DNA of 64,000 bases from Yersinia canariae. GTDB taxonomy: Bacteria; Pseudomonadota; Gammaproteobacteria; Enterobacterales; Enterobacteriaceae. The notes under the pieces are model-generated. The model was not told the DNA's origin. It saw only the letters and a program-made list of their open reading frames with translations, and made no database searches. Shown piece by piece: positions 30,341-41,410 of this stretch. The DNA is taken from NCBI RefSeq assembly GCF_009831415.1, contig NZ_CP043727.1, positions 4,402,001-4,466,000 of the forward strand. The letters run 5' to 3'. Made by a program: the position numbers and the translations under genes. Position 1 is the first letter of the stretch. Every line of letters starts with the position of its first letter.

Positions 30341-30462
30341 CCTATCAATTTCAACGTGTAGGAAGGTGGCAACAGCGCGAATCCCTTGGAGCTTACAGAG
30401 GTAAGTCACTGGGATGAACGAAATCAGCCAGCACACCTGCAACATGAAATATGACGGGTTTG
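30341..30462 (+). repeat. ERIC element between hslR and hslO
   Basis: About 122 bp: CTATCAATTTCAACGTGTAG, GGAAGGTGGCAAC, CGAATCCCTTGGAGCTTACA, GTAAGTCACTGGGATGAACG and ATGACGGGTTTG. This matches the ERIC consensus order without insert, with moderate divergence. It begins three bases after the hslR stop and ends 25 bases before hslO, so it forms nearly the whole intergenic mRNA segment. Confidence 0.82.
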
Positions 30463-30487
30463 GAGGCTGCCCATATGAGAGAAACCT

Positions 30488-31372
30488 ATGTCTAATCACG
30501 ACCAATTACACCGCTATCTGTTCGCTAACCATGCTGTGCGCGGCGAACTGGTTTCAGTCAATGAAACCTATCAGCAGGTACTGGCCAATCATGACTACCC
30601 ACCTGCGGTGCAAAAGCTGTTGGGCGAAATGTTGGTCGCGACCAGTCTACTGACCGCTACCCTCAAATTTGATGGTGATATCACTGTGCAATTGCAGGGC
30701 GGCGAAGGCCCGCTATCACTGGCGGTCATTAATGGTAATAACCAACAAGAAATGCGCGGTGTCGCCCGCTTAACCGGCGAAATCGGTGATGAAAGCACAC
30801 TGAAAGAAATGATGGGCAACAGTGGTTATCTGGTGATAACCATCACACCTGCGCAGGGTGAACGCTATCAAGGCGTTGTGGCATTGGAAGGTGAGACCAT
30901 CGCCGCCTGCCTGGAAAATTACTTTATGCAGTCTGAACAGCTCCCTACCCGCCTGTTTATCCGCACCGGTAATGTGGAAGGTAAACCGGCGGCGGGCGGT
31001 ATGCTGCTGCAAGTTCTGCCCGCACAAGAGCGCAACGAAGATGAGTTTAATCATCTGGCACAACTGACGACCACCATTAAAGCCGAGGAGTTATTTACCC
31101 TGCCGGCCAATGAGGTGCTGTATCGTTTATATCATCAGGAAGAAGTGACACTTTATGAACCACAAAATGTCAGTTTCCGCTGTACCTGTTCTCGTGAACG
31201 TTGTGCCGATGCATTAGTCACGCTATCTGAAGATGACGTTAAAGAGATGCTTGAGCAGGATGGTAATATTGATATGAACTGTGAGTATTGCGGCACTCAC
31301 TACCTGTTTGATGCGGTCGATATTGCGGCATTAAAAAGTGGAAATAGCCCGTCACCAGAACAAATTCATTAA
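30488..31372 (+). CDS. hslO: Redox-regulated chaperone Hsp33
   Basis: A 294-residue cytoplasmic holdase activated by oxidation. The N-terminal substrate-binding domain ([27 protein letters not shown]) is followed by the zinc switch with C232-x-C234 and C265-x2-C268, all four ligands present. Length matches E. coli (292-294). It follows hslR on the same strand; an ERIC sequence occupies the spacer and may affect mRNA stability or folding. Confidence 0.96.
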   Translation: MSNHDQLHRYLFANHAVRGELVSVNETYQQVLANHDYPPAVQKLLGEMLVATSLLTATLKFDGDITVQLQGGEGPLSLAVINGNNQQEMRGVARLTGEIGDESTLKEMMGNSGYLVITITPAQGERYQGVVALEGETIAACLENYFMQSEQLPTRLFIRTGNVEGKPAAGGMLLQVLPAQERNEDEFNHLAQLTTTIKAEELFTLPANEVLYRLYHQEEVTLYEPQNVSFRCTCSRERCADALVTLSEDDVKEMLEQDGNIDMNCEYCGTHYLFDAVDIAALKSGNSPSPEQIH

Positions 31373-31386
31373 TTCTCGTAATACTT

Positions 31387-31418
31387 GGTTGGGTGCTGAC
31401 TCGTGCCCAGCCATTTCT
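31387..31418 (+). terminator. Weak terminator-like hairpin after hslO
   Basis: GGTTGGG and CCCAGCC arms, with one G-U pair, flank a short loop and are followed by ATTTCTT. The T-tract is interrupted, so this is tentative. Confidence 0.35.
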
Positions 31419-31571
31419 TCTGCCGTTTCATACTTGCGACAATCCGTGTCCTATCTCTCATAACCTAGCGAAAAATAGGCCATATATTAAAATATTTGAA
31501 CGCTATCGCTGTTAATCAGAGGTGAGTAATTACAATCGCTGGTAGAAAATTGACGATCCAGGAGTTATGAC

Positions 31572-33191
31572 ATGAGTGTTAAAGGAATTACCCCGCAGGA
31601 GCTCGCCGCCTATGGCATCCATAACGTCAGCGAGATTGTTTACAACCCAAGCTATGATTTACTGTTCCAGGAAGAGACTAAACCCACACTCGAAGGATAC
31701 GAGCGCGGAACCCTCACCACCACAGGAGCAATTGCGGTAGATACCGGTATCTTTACCGGCCGCTCACCAAAAGATAAATATATTGTCCGTGATGCTATCA
31801 CTCAGGATACCGTGTGGTGGGCTGATCAGGGCAAAGGCAAGAATGACAATAAACCACTGAGCCAAGAAACCTGGGCCCACCTGAAAGGGTTGGTTACCCA
31901 ACAACTGTCCGGCAAACGCTTATTTGTGGTTGATACATTCTGCGGCGCAAATGCTGATACCCGTCTACAAGTTCGCTTTGTCACAGAAGTAGCCTGGCAA
32001 GCGCATTTCGTCAAAAACATGTTTATCCGCCCAACAGATGAAGAACTGGCCCATTTTGAGCCTGATTTTATCGTCATGAATGGCGCTAAGTGCACTAACC
32101 CGAACTGGAAAGAACAAGGTCTGAATTCAGAGAACTTTGTGGCCTTTAATCTGACAGAACGTATGCAGCTGATTGGCGGCACATGGTATGGCGGTGAAAT
32201 GAAGAAAGGTATGTTCTCAATGATGAACTACCTGTTGCCACTGAAAGGCATTGCTTCTATGCACTGCTCGGCTAACGTCGGTGAAAAAGGCGATGTTGCC
32301 ATCTTCTTCGGCTTGTCCGGTACCGGTAAAACCACACTGTCTACTGATCCGAAACGCAAGTTAATCGGCGATGACGAGCACGGCTGGGATGATGACGGCG
32401 TATTTAACTTCGAAGGTGGCTGCTACGCCAAAACCATCAAGTTATCCGAAGAAGCTGAACCCGATATTTATCATGCAATTAAACGCGATGCTCTGTTGGA
32501 AAACGTAGTGGTGCTGGCCGATGGCACTGTTGATTTCAATGACGGCTCCAAAACTGAAAACACGCGTGTTTCTTACCCTATCTACCACATTGAAAATATC
32601 GTCAAGCCGGTGTCTAAAGCGGGCCATGCCACCAAGGTTATTTTCCTGACAGCTGATGCCTTCGGTGTATTGCCACCGGTATCTCGCTTGACGGCAAATC
32701 AAACTCAATATCACTTCCTGTCTGGCTTTACGGCCAAACTGGCCGGTACTGAGCGCGGTGTCACCGAGCCAACCCCCACCTTCTCTGCTTGCTTTGGTGC
32801 AGCATTCTTATCTCTGCATCCAACACAATATGCAGAAGTGCTGGTTAAACGTATGCAAGCAGTGGGCGCGCAAGCCTATCTGGTTAACACTGGCTGGAAT
32901 GGTACAGGCAAACGTATTTCCATCAAGGATACCCGTGGCATTATTGACGCCATTCTGAATGGTGAAATTGATAAGGCAGAAACCTTCACCTTACCAATCT
33001 TTGATCTGGCCGTGCCAACGTCTTTACCTGGCGTGAACCCAGATATCCTCGACCCACGAGACACATACGCAGATGTTGCGCAGTGGCAAGAGAAGGCCGA
33101 AGATTTGGCGAAGCGTTTTACCACCAACTTTGATAAATATACCGATACCCCGGCAGGGGCTGCGTTAGTCAGCGCTGGGCCGAAAATCTAA
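31572..33191 (+). CDS. pckA: Phosphoenolpyruvate carboxykinase (ATP)
   Basis: A 539-residue gluconeogenic enzyme converting oxaloacetate and ATP to phosphoenolpyruvate, CO2 and ADP. The kinase-1a loop GLSGTGKTT spans residues 247-255, preceded by MHCSANVG and followed by [24 protein letters not shown], the metal-binding kinase-2 region. [12 protein letters not shown] near 60 binds oxaloacetate. CAGGAG seven bases before the ATG supports the start. Followed by a strong terminator at 33217-33240. Confidence 0.97.
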   Translation: MSVKGITPQELAAYGIHNVSEIVYNPSYDLLFQEETKPTLEGYERGTLTTTGAIAVDTGIFTGRSPKDKYIVRDAITQDTVWWADQGKGKNDNKPLSQETWAHLKGLVTQQLSGKRLFVVDTFCGANADTRLQVRFVTEVAWQAHFVKNMFIRPTDEELAHFEPDFIVMNGAKCTNPNWKEQGLNSENFVAFNLTERMQLIGGTWYGGEMKKGMFSMMNYLLPLKGIASMHCSANVGEKGDVAIFFGLSGTGKTTLSTDPKRKLIGDDEHGWDDDGVFNFEGGCYAKTIKLSEEAEPDIYHAIKRDALLENVVVLADGTVDFNDGSKTENTRVSYPIYHIENIVKPVSKAGHATKVIFLTADAFGVLPPVSRLTANQTQYHFLSGFTAKLAGTERGVTEPTPTFSACFGAAFLSLHPTQYAEVLVKRMQAVGAQAYLVNTGWNGTGKRISIKDTRGIIDAILNGEIDKAETFTLPIFDLAVPTSLPGVNPDILDPRDTYADVAQWQEKAEDLAKRFTTNFDKYTDTPAGAALVSAGPKI

Positions 33192-33216
33192 GTTAGATTG
33201 AGATTGGTTATATTGC

Positions 33217-33246
33217 GAGGGGCACAGTTGTGCCCCTTTTGTTTTT
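33217..33246 (+). terminator. pckA terminator
   Basis: AGGGGCAC and GTGCCCCT arms around a 4-base loop are followed by TTTTGTTTTTT, a classical intrinsic terminator. Confidence 0.9.
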
Positions 33247-33257
33247 TCTGGAGAAGC

Positions 33258-33307
33258 AGGTTTAGCCTTTGGGTGGTGAAATAGGTTTAGTCTTTTGGTG
33301 GTAAAGG
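33258..33307. repeat. Two-copy 25-bp tandem repeat
   Basis: AGGTTTAGCCTTTGGGTGGT and AGGTTTAGTCTTTTGGTGGT begin two adjacent 25-base units matching at about 20 of 25 positions. They lie in the 222-bp gap between pckA and envZ. No function is apparent. Confidence 0.6.
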
Positions 33308-33413
33308 GCAGGATTGATGAGTAATCCAATTCGGTTGACATAAGATTGGCAACAACTGAACCGGATTACCCAGCAAATATTAAGCAAAACCTAACTCAAC
33401 ATATTCACCCAAA

Positions 33414-35494
<2,081 letters not shown>

Positions 35495-35614
35495 TTTATT
35501 ACTCCCAAAGGCCGTATTGCCCGAATCTGCACATTGTTAGAAAAACTTACTCTAACAGACAGCTATTAATGGTATATATTCTAGTCGAAATTGTTACAAA
35601 GCTTATTGTCGGGC

Positions 35615-36112
35615 TTAATTATCAACACTTTCGTCGAATGGGCGGTAGCGAATATCCAAAATCCAGTAGGTTGCTTCACCATTGGGCGTTTGAACCGTCA
35701 CCTCATCATCTACCTGTTTACCAATCAAGGCACGGGCAACCGGTGAATCGATAGAAATCCATTTTTTCGCTGGATCGAACTCATCCGGCCCCACCAGACG
35801 GAAGATGCGCTGCTCTCCTAATTCATTTTCGACCCGCACCCAAGCACCAAAATAGACTTTCCCTTCCTGACGCGGGTCAGGATCGACAACTTTCAGCACC
35901 TCAAGGCGCTTAGTCAAAAAACGCACCCGGCGATCTATTTCCCGCAGGCGCTTCTTACCATAGATATATTCGGCATTTTCCGAACGGTCACCCATTGCAG
36001 CAGCTTCAGACACCGCCTGTGTCACCACTGGCCGCTCTTCTCGCCACAGGAAATGCAGCTCACTATCGAGTGCCTGCCAACCTTCGCGGGTAATGTAGTT
36101 ACTTTTAGCCAT
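35615..36112 (-). CDS. greB: Transcript cleavage factor GreB
   Basis: A 165-residue elongation factor that rescues backtracked RNA polymerase by stimulating RNA cleavage. The N-terminal coiled-coil domain includes GDRSENAEYIYGKKRLREIDRRVRFL, with acidic tip residues. The C-terminal domain has EGKVYFGAWVRVENE and ISIDSPVARALIG. ATG 36112 (MAKSNYITREGW) is chosen over a GTG at 36124 by homology. The gene is on the minus strand, co-directional with ompR and divergent from tex, whereas I recall E. coli greB on the opposite strand to ompR. Confidence 0.94.
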   Translation of the reverse strand: MAKSNYITREGWQALDSELHFLWREERPVVTQAVSEAAAMGDRSENAEYIYGKKRLREIDRRVRFLTKRLEVLKVVDPDPRQEGKVYFGAWVRVENELGEQRIFRLVGPDEFDPAKKWISIDSPVARALIGKQVDDEVTVQTPNGEATYWILDIRYRPFDESVDN

Positions 36113-36281
36113 AAAGTTATCCACTTATTCCTTTGGCATTAATGCCACTACTATACCTTAACTTTTTACCGATAAGTTGACGTTAGCTCAAGCCCGACGA
36201 CCGCTCTACTGGCAATTTATCCGGGCAATCCGTATAACTATCTTCTGCCATTTTTCCTACTCACAAATTGATATCAGACTT

Positions 36282-38645
36282 ATGAATGAACAACTGAGCC
36301 GCATTATTGCAAGCGAACTACAGGCGCGACCCGAGCAAGTGATTGCCGCGATACGCCTGCTGGATGAAGGTAATACCGTGCCCTTTATTTCACGGTATCG
36401 TAAGGAAGTTACCGGCGGGTTGGATGACACCCAGCTGCGCCAGTTGGAAAGCCGTTTGGGCTATCTGCGCGAACTTGAAGATCGCCGCCAAACCATTCTT
36501 AAATCAATTGAAGATCAAGGTAAGCTCACCGAGCAACTAGCCGGTGCCATTACCGGCACCATGAGTAAAACCGAGCTGGAAGACTTATATCTTCCTTATA
36601 AGCCAAAACGCCGTACCCGTGGGCAGATTGCTATTGAAGCCGGTCTGGAACCCTTGGCTGACAGCTTATGGAATGACCCACAGCAAGACCCAGAGCAAGT
36701 CGCCCTTGCTTATGTCGATGCCGATAAAGGCGTGGCTGATACCAAAGCTGCACTGGATGGTGCGCGCTATATCCTGATGGAGCGCTTTGCTGAAGATGCA
36801 ACTTTGCTGGCGAAAGTGCGCCAATATTTGTGGAAAAACGCCCATTTGGTAGCAAAAGTGGTGGAAGGCAAAGAGCTGGAAGGCGCTAAATTCCGCGATT
36901 ACTTTGATCACCACGAACCTATCGCCCAAGTCCCTTCCCACCGCGCACTGGCGATGTTCCGTGGCCGTAATGAAGGCGTGTTGCAACTGGCGCTGAATCC
37001 AGACCCTCAGTTTGACGAGCCGCCGCGTGAAAGCCAGGGCGAGCAGATTATTATTAATCATCTGGATTTACGTCTGAATAATGCACCCGCGGATAACTGG
37101 CGCAAAGCTGTGGTCAACTGGACATGGCGTATTAAGGTGCTGTTGCATCTTGAAACTGAACTGATGAGCACTCTGCGTGAGCGCGCCGAAGACGAAGCAA
37201 TCAATGTTTTCGCCCGTAACATGCAAGATTTGCTGATGGCGGCACCGGCAGGTATGCGCGCCACCATGGGCCTCGATCCGGGTCTGCGTACAGGGGTGAA
37301 AGTGGCGATCGTTGACGCTACCGGCAAGCTGGTGGCCTTCGACACCATCTACCCTCATACCGGGCAAGCTGCTAAAGCTGCGGCTGTGGTAGCCGCCCTG
37401 TGCATCAAGCATCAGGTCGAATTAGTGGCAATTGGTAACGGCACCGCATCACGCGAAACCGAACGCTTTTTTGCCGAGCTGCAACAGCAGTATCCGGCCG
37501 TGACTGCGCAGAAAGTGATTGTCAGTGAAGCTGGGGCATCCGTTTATTCGGCCTCAGAACTGGCCGCGTTGGAGTTCCCAGACCTGGATGTTTCCATCCG
37601 TGGGGCAGTTTCTATTGCTCGCCGGTTACAAGATCCATTGGCGGAACTGGTTAAAATCGATCCGAAATCCATCGGCGTGGGCCAATATCAGCATGATGTC
37701 AGCCAAAGCCAACTGGCGAAAAAACTGGATGCGGTTGTAGAAGACTGCGTAAACGCCGTGGGGGTGGATTTGAACACCGCGTCAGTGCCACTACTGACCC
37801 GAGTCGCCGGTCTGACCCGCATGATGGCGCAGAACATTGTGAACTGGCGTGATGAGAATGGCCGTTTCCATAACCGCGAGCAATTGCTGAAAGTCAGCCG
37901 CTTGGGGCCAAAAGCTTTCGAGCAGTGTGCCGGTTTCTTGCGTATCAATCACGGAGATAACCCACTGGATGCATCAACGGTGCATCCGGAAGCCTATCCG
38001 ATTGTCGAGCGCATTTTGGCGGCCACCGAGCAAGCATTACAAGACTTAATGGGCAATGCCACGGCACTGCGCAATCTCAATGCCCGTGATTTTACCACGG
38101 AGAAATTTGGGGTGCCGACAGTGACCGATATTCTGCGCGAGCTGGAGAAACCGGGCCGAGATCCTCGTCCTGAGTTTAAAACCGCGACCTTTGCTGAAGG
38201 TGTCGAAACACTGAATGACCTAACGCCGGGGATGATCCTTGAGGGGTCGGTGACTAACGTGACTAACTTTGGCGCGTTCGTGGATATCGGGGTCCATCAG
38301 GATGGTCTGGTGCATATTTCGTCACTGGCAGATAAGTTTGTCGATGACCCACATAAGGTGGTGAAAGCCGGGGATATCGTCAAAGTTAAAGTCATGGAAG
38401 TGGATTTGCAGCGCAAGCGTATTGCTCTGAGCATGCGCCTTGATGAACAGCCGGGTGAAAGTGGCTCACGCCGGGGTAATGGTGGCGAGAACCGCGCCAA
38501 TACCAATAATGACAACCGGGGTGCTAGCCGCCCACGCAATAATGAGTCCAATAGCCGCCCACCAGCCAAAGGGCGGGCAGACAGCAACTCTGGTAGTAAC
38601 AGTGCGATGAGTGACGCGCTGGCTGCCGCGTTTAAAAAGCGCTAG
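36282..38645 (+). CDS. tex: Tex/YhgF RNA-binding transcription accessory protein
   Basis: A 787-residue protein of the Tex family. In order it has an N-terminal helical region ([23 protein letters not shown]), a YqgF-like RNase-H fold ([16 protein letters not shown]), a helix-hairpin-helix region ([18 protein letters not shown]) and an S1 domain ([31 protein letters not shown]). A low-complexity Asn/Arg/Gly/Ser tail follows. The frame is open to 36177, but ATG 36282 matches the family N terminus. It acts in transcription/RNA quality control, with the exact role unclear. Followed by a hairpin terminator. Confidence 0.94.
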   Translation: MNEQLSRIIASELQARPEQVIAAIRLLDEGNTVPFISRYRKEVTGGLDDTQLRQLESRLGYLRELEDRRQTILKSIEDQGKLTEQLAGAITGTMSKTELEDLYLPYKPKRRTRGQIAIEAGLEPLADSLWNDPQQDPEQVALAYVDADKGVADTKAALDGARYILMERFAEDATLLAKVRQYLWKNAHLVAKVVEGKELEGAKFRDYFDHHEPIAQVPSHRALAMFRGRNEGVLQLALNPDPQFDEPPRESQGEQIIINHLDLRLNNAPADNWRKAVVNWTWRIKVLLHLETELMSTLRERAEDEAINVFARNMQDLLMAAPAGMRATMGLDPGLRTGVKVAIVDATGKLVAFDTIYPHTGQAAKAAAVVAALCIKHQVELVAIGNGTASRETERFFAELQQQYPAVTAQKVIVSEAGASVYSASELAALEFPDLDVSIRGAVSIARRLQDPLAELVKIDPKSIGVGQYQHDVSQSQLAKKLDAVVEDCVNAVGVDLNTASVPLLTRVAGLTRMMAQNIVNWRDENGRFHNREQLLKVSRLGPKAFEQCAGFLRINHGDNPLDASTVHPEAYPIVERILAATEQALQDLMGNATALRNLNARDFTTEKFGVPTVTDILRELEKPGRDPRPEFKTATFAEGVETLNDLTPGMILEGSVTNVTNFGAFVDIGVHQDGLVHISSLADKFVDDPHKVVKAGDIVKVKVMEVDLQRKRIALSMRLDEQPGESGSRRGNGGENRANTNNDNRGASRPRNNESNSRPPAKGRADSNSGSNSAMSDALAAAFKKR

Positions 38646-38691
38646 TGCTTATTGTCGGGATGATTAACTGTTTATCGAAATAACTGATTCG

Positions 38692-38733
38692 CTCCCCAAT
38701 ATTAGATATCCATCTGATATTGTGGAGTTTTTT
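38692..38733 (+). terminator. tex terminator
   Basis: CTCCCCAATAT and ATATTGTGGAG pair with one mismatch over 11 positions and are followed by a TTTTTT run. Confidence 0.82.
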
Positions 38734-38787
38734 GCGATTTTCTGTTGTTTTACTATTTGCTATAAAAGTAAGCAAACGATAGAGCGA

Positions 38788-40320
38788 TTAAAAATAGGTA
38801 TGTGAATACCGTAATTCAGGATGAATAATATCGTTTGCACCTATTTTCGCCGCATCCCTGTATTCCTCCGACGAAATATCGCCTTTAGCCAGAAGGCTAT
38901 CACGAACCCCCATCGGTAAACTGGCCAGAATTTTCACTTTCGCCGCATCGAAATTAAACCAGCTATCCATCATACCCCGCACTGGTCGCACCGGAACTGA
39001 GACTAAAAACTCAGGTTTAATAACACTGCTGATAAGGTTCCAATAGCGGCTGAAATTCACCGCAGGATCGGGCAAAACACCCGCGTGAATGCCAATGCGG
39101 ATAGTTTCCAGCCAACTGTCATAGAACCGTTTCGCATAGAGAGAGCTTTCATTCTCTTGACACCACTGACTCATAACCTCCAATGATGGAAGCTGCACCT
39201 TGCCAATTATTACCCTCAGTATCCATTGGCTGATAATTTCGAAGTATGGGAAAGCAGCGCCAAAGGGAACATAACCAATCGGTGGGCTGATGATGCACAA
39301 GGTCGGATTATCTGCCCAGAAGAAATGTTCATAGAGCCGCCGACGGTCAAATCCGGTGATAAAACGATAATCTGGCCGCTCATAACCGATGCAAGAAATA
39401 ATGGCATCATAATCAGCCAAAGAACTATCCGCGAACTGTGCTTTTCCATCCGCATTGATGCGCTCAAGTTGGGGTTTAAGTGTGATTCGGCCGGCCACAA
39501 TATAGGGAATCACCTTTTCATTGACCAACACTGCCGTATTGTTAGCCATGGCGGGTAATAGCCCAGACTCACGATAAAGCTGCATATATTCCGGCAGCGC
39601 TTCATCCAGATAAACCAGATACTCATCGTAAGGCAACTGATTTAGCAAATAGCGCCCTAAATATGAGTGCATCAAATCATGAGGCCCTAACCGGAAATAT
39701 CGAGGTAGAAATAGCCCCATTTTTTTAGCCGAGAGTGAAACAGAACGGGCAAAAGGCACCAAATCTGCGGCAATATCTGTACCACTAAGCCCATCACCTA
39801 TGACTAAAACGTTTTTGTCAGTGAATATTTCTGGATGCCAATAATCTTGAGATGAAACGATTTCTCCACGGAAATCGTTCAGCCCTGGCACTGCCAGTTT
39901 TCGCGCCTGCCACTGCTCACCGGTAGTAATAATAACGCCATCAAAATAGGCCCGCTGATGCTGTTGAGCCTGTTCAGTAGAGACTCGCCAACCTTGCTGC
40001 GTATGCACCACACCTGTCACCGTTGTATTCAGGTTAGTAATATCTAAAACTCCTGTCGCTGTGGCCATAAGTGTTAAATAATCAATCACTTGATGGACAT
40101 CTGGAAAATTCCCACCTGTGTAACTGGGGAAATTGGCGTAGTGGAAGGTGTGTCGCGAGATCTGCATGTTGACATTACTGTAGACCCCCTTGCTGTCGGG
40201 GTTCCATAAGCCGCCGACCCGTTCGAGCCTCTCAAAGAGTACAGTTTCAAATCCGAGCTTCAGCGCATTGCGTGCAGCTATCAACCCCGCAGGCCCAGCA
40301 CCGATTATCGCAATTTTCAT
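38788..40320 (-). CDS. Flavin-containing monooxygenase-like protein with altered FMO motif
   Basis: A 510-residue protein with two dinucleotide-binding motifs: GAGPAG at 7-12 (FAD) and GDGLSG at 175-180 (NADPH-type). The VGGLWNPDSKGVYSNVNMQIS region is typical of FMO and Baeyer-Villiger-type enzymes. The diagnostic FxGxxxHxxx(Y/F) motif should lie at 150-160 but reads FRGEIVSSQDY, with Ser156 in place of His. It may oxygenate an amine, sulfide or ketone, or be a different flavoprotein; the substrate is unknown. It stands alone between tex and feoA, convergent with tex, a place where E. coli has no gene. Its start has an AGGAAG upstream. Confidence 0.75.
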   Translation of the reverse strand: MKIAIIGAGPAGLIAARNALKLGFETVLFERLERVGGLWNPDSKGVYSNVNMQISRHTFHYANFPSYTGGNFPDVHQVIDYLTLMATATGVLDITNLNTTVTGVVHTQQGWRVSTEQAQQHQRAYFDGVIITTGEQWQARKLAVPGLNDFRGEIVSSQDYWHPEIFTDKNVLVIGDGLSGTDIAADLVPFARSVSLSAKKMGLFLPRYFRLGPHDLMHSYLGRYLLNQLPYDEYLVYLDEALPEYMQLYRESGLLPAMANNTAVLVNEKVIPYIVAGRITLKPQLERINADGKAQFADSSLADYDAIISCIGYERPDYRFITGFDRRRLYEHFFWADNPTLCIISPPIGYVPFGAAFPYFEIISQWILRVIIGKVQLPSLEVMSQWCQENESSLYAKRFYDSWLETIRIGIHAGVLPDPAVNFSRYWNLISSVIKPEFLVSVPVRPVRGMMDSWFNFDAAKVKILASLPMGVRDSLLAKGDISSEEYRDAAKIGANDIIHPELRYSHTYF

Positions 40321-40776
40321 TATTTCTTCCTGTCAGAGAAGATAACTATCTGAATGACATCCAAGAACTCCCTCAGCTTATTTCGGTTTCACGTCGAATA
40401 AAGGACACAAGAGAGACCCTCCGTGAGTTTGCGTATTAATATTAGTTGATGGATGCATGAGTCAGGCCAAGACAGAGTATTTTCAGAATTTCATGAATTG
40501 TGCTTTAACGACGATGAATTAAGTTTTGACCCGCCGGATTATGCGTTAGTGACACAGAGATTGAATGCTAAGAATGGCTTTGGGCAGAGCAGCGTATTTT
40601 TACAGACACAAAAAATAACAAATCCGTTTTATGGTGATATTAAAAATACGATACATGATAGGAATAAATTGATTTTAACAATCTATTTAACAAAGACATT
40701 AATCTATTAGAAATTACCATTAATTTATAATTAATTACGTCGTCAGATGCCCACTTCATTAAAATGCGAATGTTAT
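40321..40776. other. AT-rich intergenic region upstream of the feo promoter
   Basis: No convincing gene. An 85-codon plus-strand frame (40453-40710) has no recognisable homology or clear ribosome site and lies in AT-rich DNA. The monooxygenase-like gene's promoter must lie in the left part. Confidence 0.45.
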
Positions 40777-40790
40777 TTGATTCAAATCAG
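40777..40790 (+). promoter_or_regulatory. FNR-type site upstream of feoA
   Basis: TTGATTCAAATCAG matches the FNR consensus TTGAT-N4-ATCAA at 9 of 10 positions. feoABC in E. coli is activated by FNR, which supports the assignment. Confidence 0.65.
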
Positions 40791-40999
40791 TGTGAATCAA
40801 TTATGTAACTTATGAGTATTTTACAGAACAAGCAGGCCGTGATAGAAACATTCAGTCAACTGATTTAACTCATCATTCGCATTTGCGATCGCGCTAATTT
40901 GGTGGTAAAACAGGCACAAAATAGAAATCAGACTCATTAATTCCAAGAATAGAATTGTTACTAATACTTACTTTTGAGTATTTTGCCTTAGTTGAATAT

Positions 41000-41020
41000 G
41001 AAAATGATTATTACTATCAT
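41000..41020 (+). promoter_or_regulatory. Fur box upstream of feoA
   Basis: GAAAATGATTATTACTATCA at 41000-41019, followed by TTATTTC, closely resembles the Fur box (GATAATGATAATCATTATC). It lies about 80-100 bp before the feoA start. Iron-dependent repression of feoABC is inferred. Confidence 0.78.
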
Positions 41021-41098
41021 TATTTCATCCATTAGTTTTTAGACTAATATTACTCTGAACTCTGGTACGCCAATAAAACGATAAATCAAGAGGCTCCA

Positions 41099-41323
41099 AT
41101 GCATCTTATTCCACAGCGTTCCTACAAAATTGTTGGTTTCTCACCTGAAATTAGCCCGGCTTATCGGCAGAAATTATTGTCTCTGGGTATGCTACCCGGC
41201 TCTTCATTTAATGTTGTTCGCCTGGCGCCCTTAGGTGACCCCATTCAGATAGAAACCCGTCGGGTTAGTCTGGTGGTGCGTAAAAAAGATTTGGATCTGC
41301 TGACACTCGACCTGCAACCCTAA
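41099..41323 (+). CDS. feoA: Ferrous iron transport accessory protein FeoA
   Basis: A 74-residue cytoplasmic SH3-like protein. The segment [49 protein letters not shown] is nearly identical to E. coli FeoA. It is needed for Fe2+ uptake by FeoB, probably by contacting its cytoplasmic domain. GAGG precedes the ATG. First gene of feoABC, with Fur- and FNR-like sites upstream. Confidence 0.96.
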   Translation: MHLIPQRSYKIVGFSPEISPAYRQKLLSLGMLPGSSFNVVRLAPLGDPIQIETRRVSLVVRKKDLDLLTLDLQP

Positions 41324-41410
41324 TATTTTAGGTCAACGTCTTATTCTGGCTGCGGTGTGATGTAACAAAACCGCCTTGCACACGTTAATTTATTGATATC
41401 ACGTTGGAAA

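Noticed and set aside
40453..40710. 85-codon plus-strand frame before feoA
   Set aside because: There is no recognisable family, no clear ribosome site, and it sits in AT-rich DNA. It is kept only as part of an intergenic note.
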